A stretch of DNA of 64,000 bases from Nocardioides aurantiacus (GTDB lineage: Bacteria; Actinomycetota; Actinomycetes; Propionibacteriales; Nocardioidaceae). The notes under the pieces were generated by a model. That model was given only the letters and a program-made list of their open reading frames with translations. It was not told where the DNA came from and did not search any database. Shown one piece after another: positions 61,218-64,000 of the stretch (position 1 is its first letter; every line of letters starts with the position of its first letter). The stretch is taken from assembly GCF_003752505.1 (NCBI RefSeq), contig NZ_RKHO01000001.1, positions 1,860,001 to 1,924,000 of the forward strand, in the 5' to 3' direction. Position numbers and translations under genes: made by a program.

Positions 61218-61907
61218 ATGGTGGTAGAGCGGACGGGGACTGCAGACGACATCGTGACCGTAGCGAGCTTTGTGCGGGATCAATTGTTAGCTGCAGGGTT
61301 CGCCACCCAGGCGCAAGCGCTGGAGGGGCTCGACGTACAGAGCGTGGCGAGGACGGAGCCGGTTGCCGGTTTGCCGGTCCTCTCCCATCTACAGGACGCC
61401 GTCGAGCTAGCCCGTCAAGTACTACCTGAGAGCGTTGGTCGCGCACTGGCGTGCTCCGCGGGTAATGCAACGTGGACGCAGACCGAGGCCTACCTGCGCG
61501 AGCCGCCTAGCCCCACGTTTGTTGCGGGGTACGCGCACGCAACTCTCGCTGGTCCACCGGACCTGGCTTCTGAGACTGTCGAGAAACAGCCGGCTGTCGA
61601 CGTGCTGACTCGCGGTGTCCCCGTAGCCCTGGGGCTACTTCTGCTGGCGCCGGGCCTGCGCTATCCGCACCATCAGCATCCCGCTGACGAGCTCTATGTG
61701 CCGCTATCCCGGGCCAAGTGGTCGCATGGCCAGACCGAGCCGTTCGACGAGCAGCCTGTAGGGGTGCCTCTGCACCACCGTCCCGGTCAAGCACACGCCA
61801 TGGCCACAGGTCAGACCCCGTTGCTCGCCATGTACGTGTGGACCGGAGCCGTCACAGTTTCCGCCTCTTGGTGCCGATCCACGCCGCCGGTGGGCCCGCA
61901 GTCCTGA
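61218..61907 (+). CDS. Cupin resembling dimethylsulfoniopropionate (DMSP) lyases
   Basis: From ATG 61218 (61137 is an alternative) the 229-residue protein has a helical N-terminal half and a cupin in residues of about 130-212. Motif 1 is GLRYPHHQHPADELYVPL with His151/152, His154, Glu158 and Tyr160; motif 2 is GVPLHHRPGQAHAM with His186/187 and His193; then LLAMYVWTG. The HxHxxxExY pattern and the overall order are those of the DddL/DddQ/DddW group, which split DMSP into dimethyl sulfide and acrylate using a bound metal. The substrate in a presumably soil actinomycete is open; family membership is clearer than function. Confidence 0.7.
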   Translation: MVVERTGTADDIVTVASFVRDQLLAAGFATQAQALEGLDVQSVARTEPVAGLPVLSHLQDAVELARQVLPESVGRALACSAGNATWTQTEAYLREPPSPTFVAGYAHATLAGPPDLASETVEKQPAVDVLTRGVPVALGLLLLAPGLRYPHHQHPADELYVPLSRAKWSHGQTEPFDEQPVGVPLHHRPGQAHAMATGQTPLLAMYVWTGAVTVSASWCRSTPPVGPQS

Positions 61908-62062
61908 TGCTGGCTGCCATCGCAGTGGGGCAGCATGACCTCGGGCTGGCACACACGATCCGCGACGCCGCGCTGACCCCGTCCTCACCAACGCACCCGT
62001 CAACGCCGGGGGTCAGGCTGCTGAGCGTTGAGGGGCGCGGTTTCGTTCGCTCCCGGGCACAG

Positions 62063-63991
62063 TCACCTAGTGACCCAGGCGGCAGGGGTGAGGGCCGAGC
62101 CCGGGAGATAAACCTGAACCGTTGTGCCCCGCCCCAGCGCGCTATCAACACGCAGTGTCCCCCCGTGCCGGGCGACGATGCGATGCACGATAGCGAGCCC
62201 GAGGCCTGTACCCGGTTGAGCCAGAGCCTCGGGGTTGGTCGATCGAAAGAACTCGGTGAACAGCAGTTCTTGATCAGCCTCAGAGACGCCGATCCCATCG
62301 TCAGCACACGTGAATATGACGTCATCCCCGTCTTCACCAAGCTCAAGGTGCACTGATCCCCCATCGCGGGTGTACTTGATCGCGTTGCTCACCAAGTTCG
62401 CCAGTACTCGACGCAGTCCCTCTGAATCCCCTCGGACGGGTCGGGTCTCGGTTCCGGCCGGAATGTGCAGCGTGATCTTCCGTTGCTCTGCGTGAAGTTT
62501 GGCGTCTGCGACAACATCGACGAGCAGCACCCTTAGCTGCACCTGTGTGGTCGAGGCGAGCGGCGACTTGTCACCGTCCTCCACGTGGCTGAACTCCAAG
62601 AGGTCGTCAACGATCCCGGTCAACCGTTCGGCGCCGCGCTGCAGCGCGCCTAGCGATGTTGCGGCGGCTTCTCGAAGGCCAGGCACGGACTCGAGCAGTT
62701 CGACATGGCCAACGATCACGCCGAGCGGGTTCTTCAGTTCATGCGAAACCGTGGCAAGGAGTTCACGTCGGTATTGGTCGAGACGCTGAAGTTCGGCAAC
62801 CAGCTGTTGCTCTCGCGCGTGAGTCCTGACATTGAGCAGAGCTCGACCCAGATCACGCCCGACCCCGAGGGCAGCCGCGCTCTCATGTTCTGTCCAGCGA
62901 TCTTCGCGCCCATCTCGGACCACGACGAGGACACCGAGGGCGTCGAGCCCGGCACCGAGAGGAATGAGCAGCAACTCGTCAGCACCCTGGTCACCCAGGA
63001 ACGTCGTCAGGTCCCCCACATGCTGTGACTCGAACTGATCGTCTCCCCATAGCCTGCCGGGTTCGACAATGACAACTGAATGGGTTCGCCAGGCCCGGCG
63101 GGTCGCGGCCTCGATTGCTGGCCACAGTGCAGTGGGCAGTCCCATGACCGGGTCGACGGGTCCCAGCTTTTCATGCACCAGATCAAAGATGTGCATGGTG
63201 ACTGATCGAGCGCGGAACCCGGCCGTCAGCTCGGGTTGTGCGGTGGCGACCAGATCGGGAAACGTAAGGCACGATTCGGCTTCCCGCACGATGTTGCGGG
63301 CAGTGGCATCGAGCCTTGATTGCCTGCTCAACTCCTCGCGTTCGATCATGGCCAACGCAGCTTGCAACGACGGTTGGAGGTGCTCGGCGATAGCCAGGAG
63401 CACGTCGGCCGGTGGTCTGCGGCCAGTCACTGGCTCGTCGAGGTGGAACAGTCCCCGGGTTCGGCCCGATGGGTCGATCAGGGGGGCCACGAACATGTCG
63501 AGCGGCTGCCAGACCTGCGGGTCTCGCGATTCGGCAAGGACAGGAACGTATCCATACCCGCGGACGGCAGCAGCGAGATCGGCGTCCATATGGTCTTGCT
63601 GGAGATACACGAAGCTGCCGCACCGCCACCCCTCGTCGAGGACCCTACTGACGTGGGTCATCGAGAAGCTGTTGCCCACCTCGGCGGTTTCCTCGTGACC
63701 CCCTGTGAAGGTGACGAGCTCGAGGAGACCATCGCGGCGCAACACTTCGATCGCGCAGACATCGAATCCTGATCGCGTGCGTGCGTCCTCAGCTAGTGCT
63801 CGCAACTGCGAGCGCACAGCCGGGCCGCCCCAGCTGTTCGCGCGCGCCGTCGCAGCAGGCAGGGCTACCTCGAGGTGGTCATCCACCGCGCTCCCCACCC
63901 TTGACCCAAGCAGTTCTCGACCCACGCTCAGAGTCGCGACGACCGACTGCATCGTTAGCCATTTCTGTACCCGGAGCCAGGTCAGTGACAC
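62063..63991 (-). CDS. GAF-domain sensor histidine kinase
   Basis: A 642-residue soluble kinase, GTG start at 63991 (ATG 63952 also possible). Two GAF-like sensory regions are seen: residues of about 60-215 (FDVCAIEVLRRDGLLELVTF, PLDMFVAPLIDPSGRTRGLFHLD) and about 240-385 (LLIPLGAGLDALGVLVVV). The HisKA domain has LLATVSHELKNPLGVIVGHVELL with the phospho-acceptor His. The ATPase domain shows NLVSNAIKYT, CADDGIGV, FTEFFRS and PGTGLGLAIVHRIVARHGG. No membrane helix is present, so it senses a cytoplasmic signal. No receiver partner lies within the window on this side. Confidence 0.92.
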   Translation of the reverse strand: MSLTWLRVQKWLTMQSVVATLSVGRELLGSRVGSAVDDHLEVALPAATARANSWGGPAVRSQLRALAEDARTRSGFDVCAIEVLRRDGLLELVTFTGGHEETAEVGNSFSMTHVSRVLDEGWRCGSFVYLQQDHMDADLAAAVRGYGYVPVLAESRDPQVWQPLDMFVAPLIDPSGRTRGLFHLDEPVTGRRPPADVLLAIAEHLQPSLQAALAMIEREELSRQSRLDATARNIVREAESCLTFPDLVATAQPELTAGFRARSVTMHIFDLVHEKLGPVDPVMGLPTALWPAIEAATRRAWRTHSVVIVEPGRLWGDDQFESQHVGDLTTFLGDQGADELLLIPLGAGLDALGVLVVVRDGREDRWTEHESAAALGVGRDLGRALLNVRTHAREQQLVAELQRLDQYRRELLATVSHELKNPLGVIVGHVELLESVPGLREAAATSLGALQRGAERLTGIVDDLLEFSHVEDGDKSPLASTTQVQLRVLLVDVVADAKLHAEQRKITLHIPAGTETRPVRGDSEGLRRVLANLVSNAIKYTRDGGSVHLELGEDGDDVIFTCADDGIGVSEADQELLFTEFFRSTNPEALAQPGTGLGLAIVHRIVARHGGTLRVDSALGRGTTVQVYLPGSALTPAAWVTR

Positions 63992-64000
63992 GGCTGCGCC

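Noticed and set aside
1-64000. tRNA genes or integrase attachment sites
   Set aside because: No tRNA-like cloverleaf or GGTTCGAATCC-type arm and no tyrosine or serine integrase gene was recognised by eye.

Overview
This window is high-GC bacterial DNA with strong GC bias at third codon positions, frequent GTG starts and many 4-base ATGA/GTGA gene overlaps. An Lsr2 nucleoid protein, DUF1707 and DUF2510 proteins, two ANTAR proteins, a WXG-like/EspG-like pair, a WS/DGAT acyltransferase and a CU044_5270-type protein next to an ECF sigma factor all point to an actinomycete. A Nocardioides-like member of the Nocardioidaceae or a relative is a reasonable guess. No rRNA, tRNA or CRISPR array was recognised. 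Coding density is low for such a genome, and there are several frameshifted genes, decayed duplicates and insertion-sequence scars, so this reads as an accessory region rather than a core one.

Layout. 0.4-16.9 kb holds short, mostly single-gene units: lipoproteins, small cysteine-motif proteins (CPCC, DUF6578-like, DUF6226-like and two members of one CxCGx3C family), a GNAT acetyltransferase, Lsr2, a frameshifted DUF4184 membrane protein, an orphan GyrA-coiled-coil-like protein and a DUF1707 protein. 17.0-21.0 kb is a compact cluster that looks linked to type VII secretion: a WXG-like helical protein, an EspG-like protein, a large alpha/beta hydrolase and two tandem lipoproteins. No secretion machinery is in view. 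21.0-23.6 kb carries a small DNA-binding protein, a 54-residue basic protein, a two-domain unknown and a zinc-ribbon protein.

23.6-31.7 kb is the most remarkable part. Divergent from the zinc-ribbon gene, and separated from it by a promoter region with seven or eight GAAGTT-like hexamers phased every 10-11 bp, runs a group of plus-strand genes. They are an unknown 285-aa protein, an unknown 204-aa protein, a PD-(D/E)XK nuclease (TnsA-like role), a DDE transposase (TnsB/MuA-like), an AAA+ ATPase (TnsC/MuB-like), an unknown 424-aa protein and an HTH protein. From the 204-aa gene onward all neighbours overlap or abut. I interpret this as a Tn7/Mu-type heteromeric transposition module whose target-selection proteins are not familiar to me. 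An IS481-family element with perfect 6-bp target duplications sits inside the 204-aa gene, and its transposase borrows its stop codon from the duplicated target.

31.8-35.5 kb carries hypothetical proteins, a frameshifted gene, a strong hairpin, tandem repeats resembling an IS terminus and a short LuxR-type protein that starts inside those repeats. 35.6-49.4 kb is more ordinary metabolism and regulation: a formaldehyde-dehydrogenase-like zinc alcohol dehydrogenase with an SDR, a DJ-1/PfpI-like protein lacking the usual cysteine, a MASE1 histidine kinase, a lone receiver, a TetR regulator, DUF1761, a VOC protein, WS/DGAT, ANTAR and an ECF sigma pair. 49.4-54.3 kb is sparse and decayed, with a probable TnpB relic, a hexanucleotide repeat and a broken paralogue of a small WxPGELRAW protein around a GAF-ANTAR regulator. 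54.3-56.9 kb is a stress/envelope group of two membrane proteins and a PRC-barrel/DUF2382 protein. 57.7-64 kb has two regulator/NAD(P)-binding-protein divergent pairs (MarR and TetR), a cupin resembling DMSP lyases, and a GAF histidine kinase.

Family assignments rest on motifs and recalled family patterns only; nothing here was confirmed by a database search.
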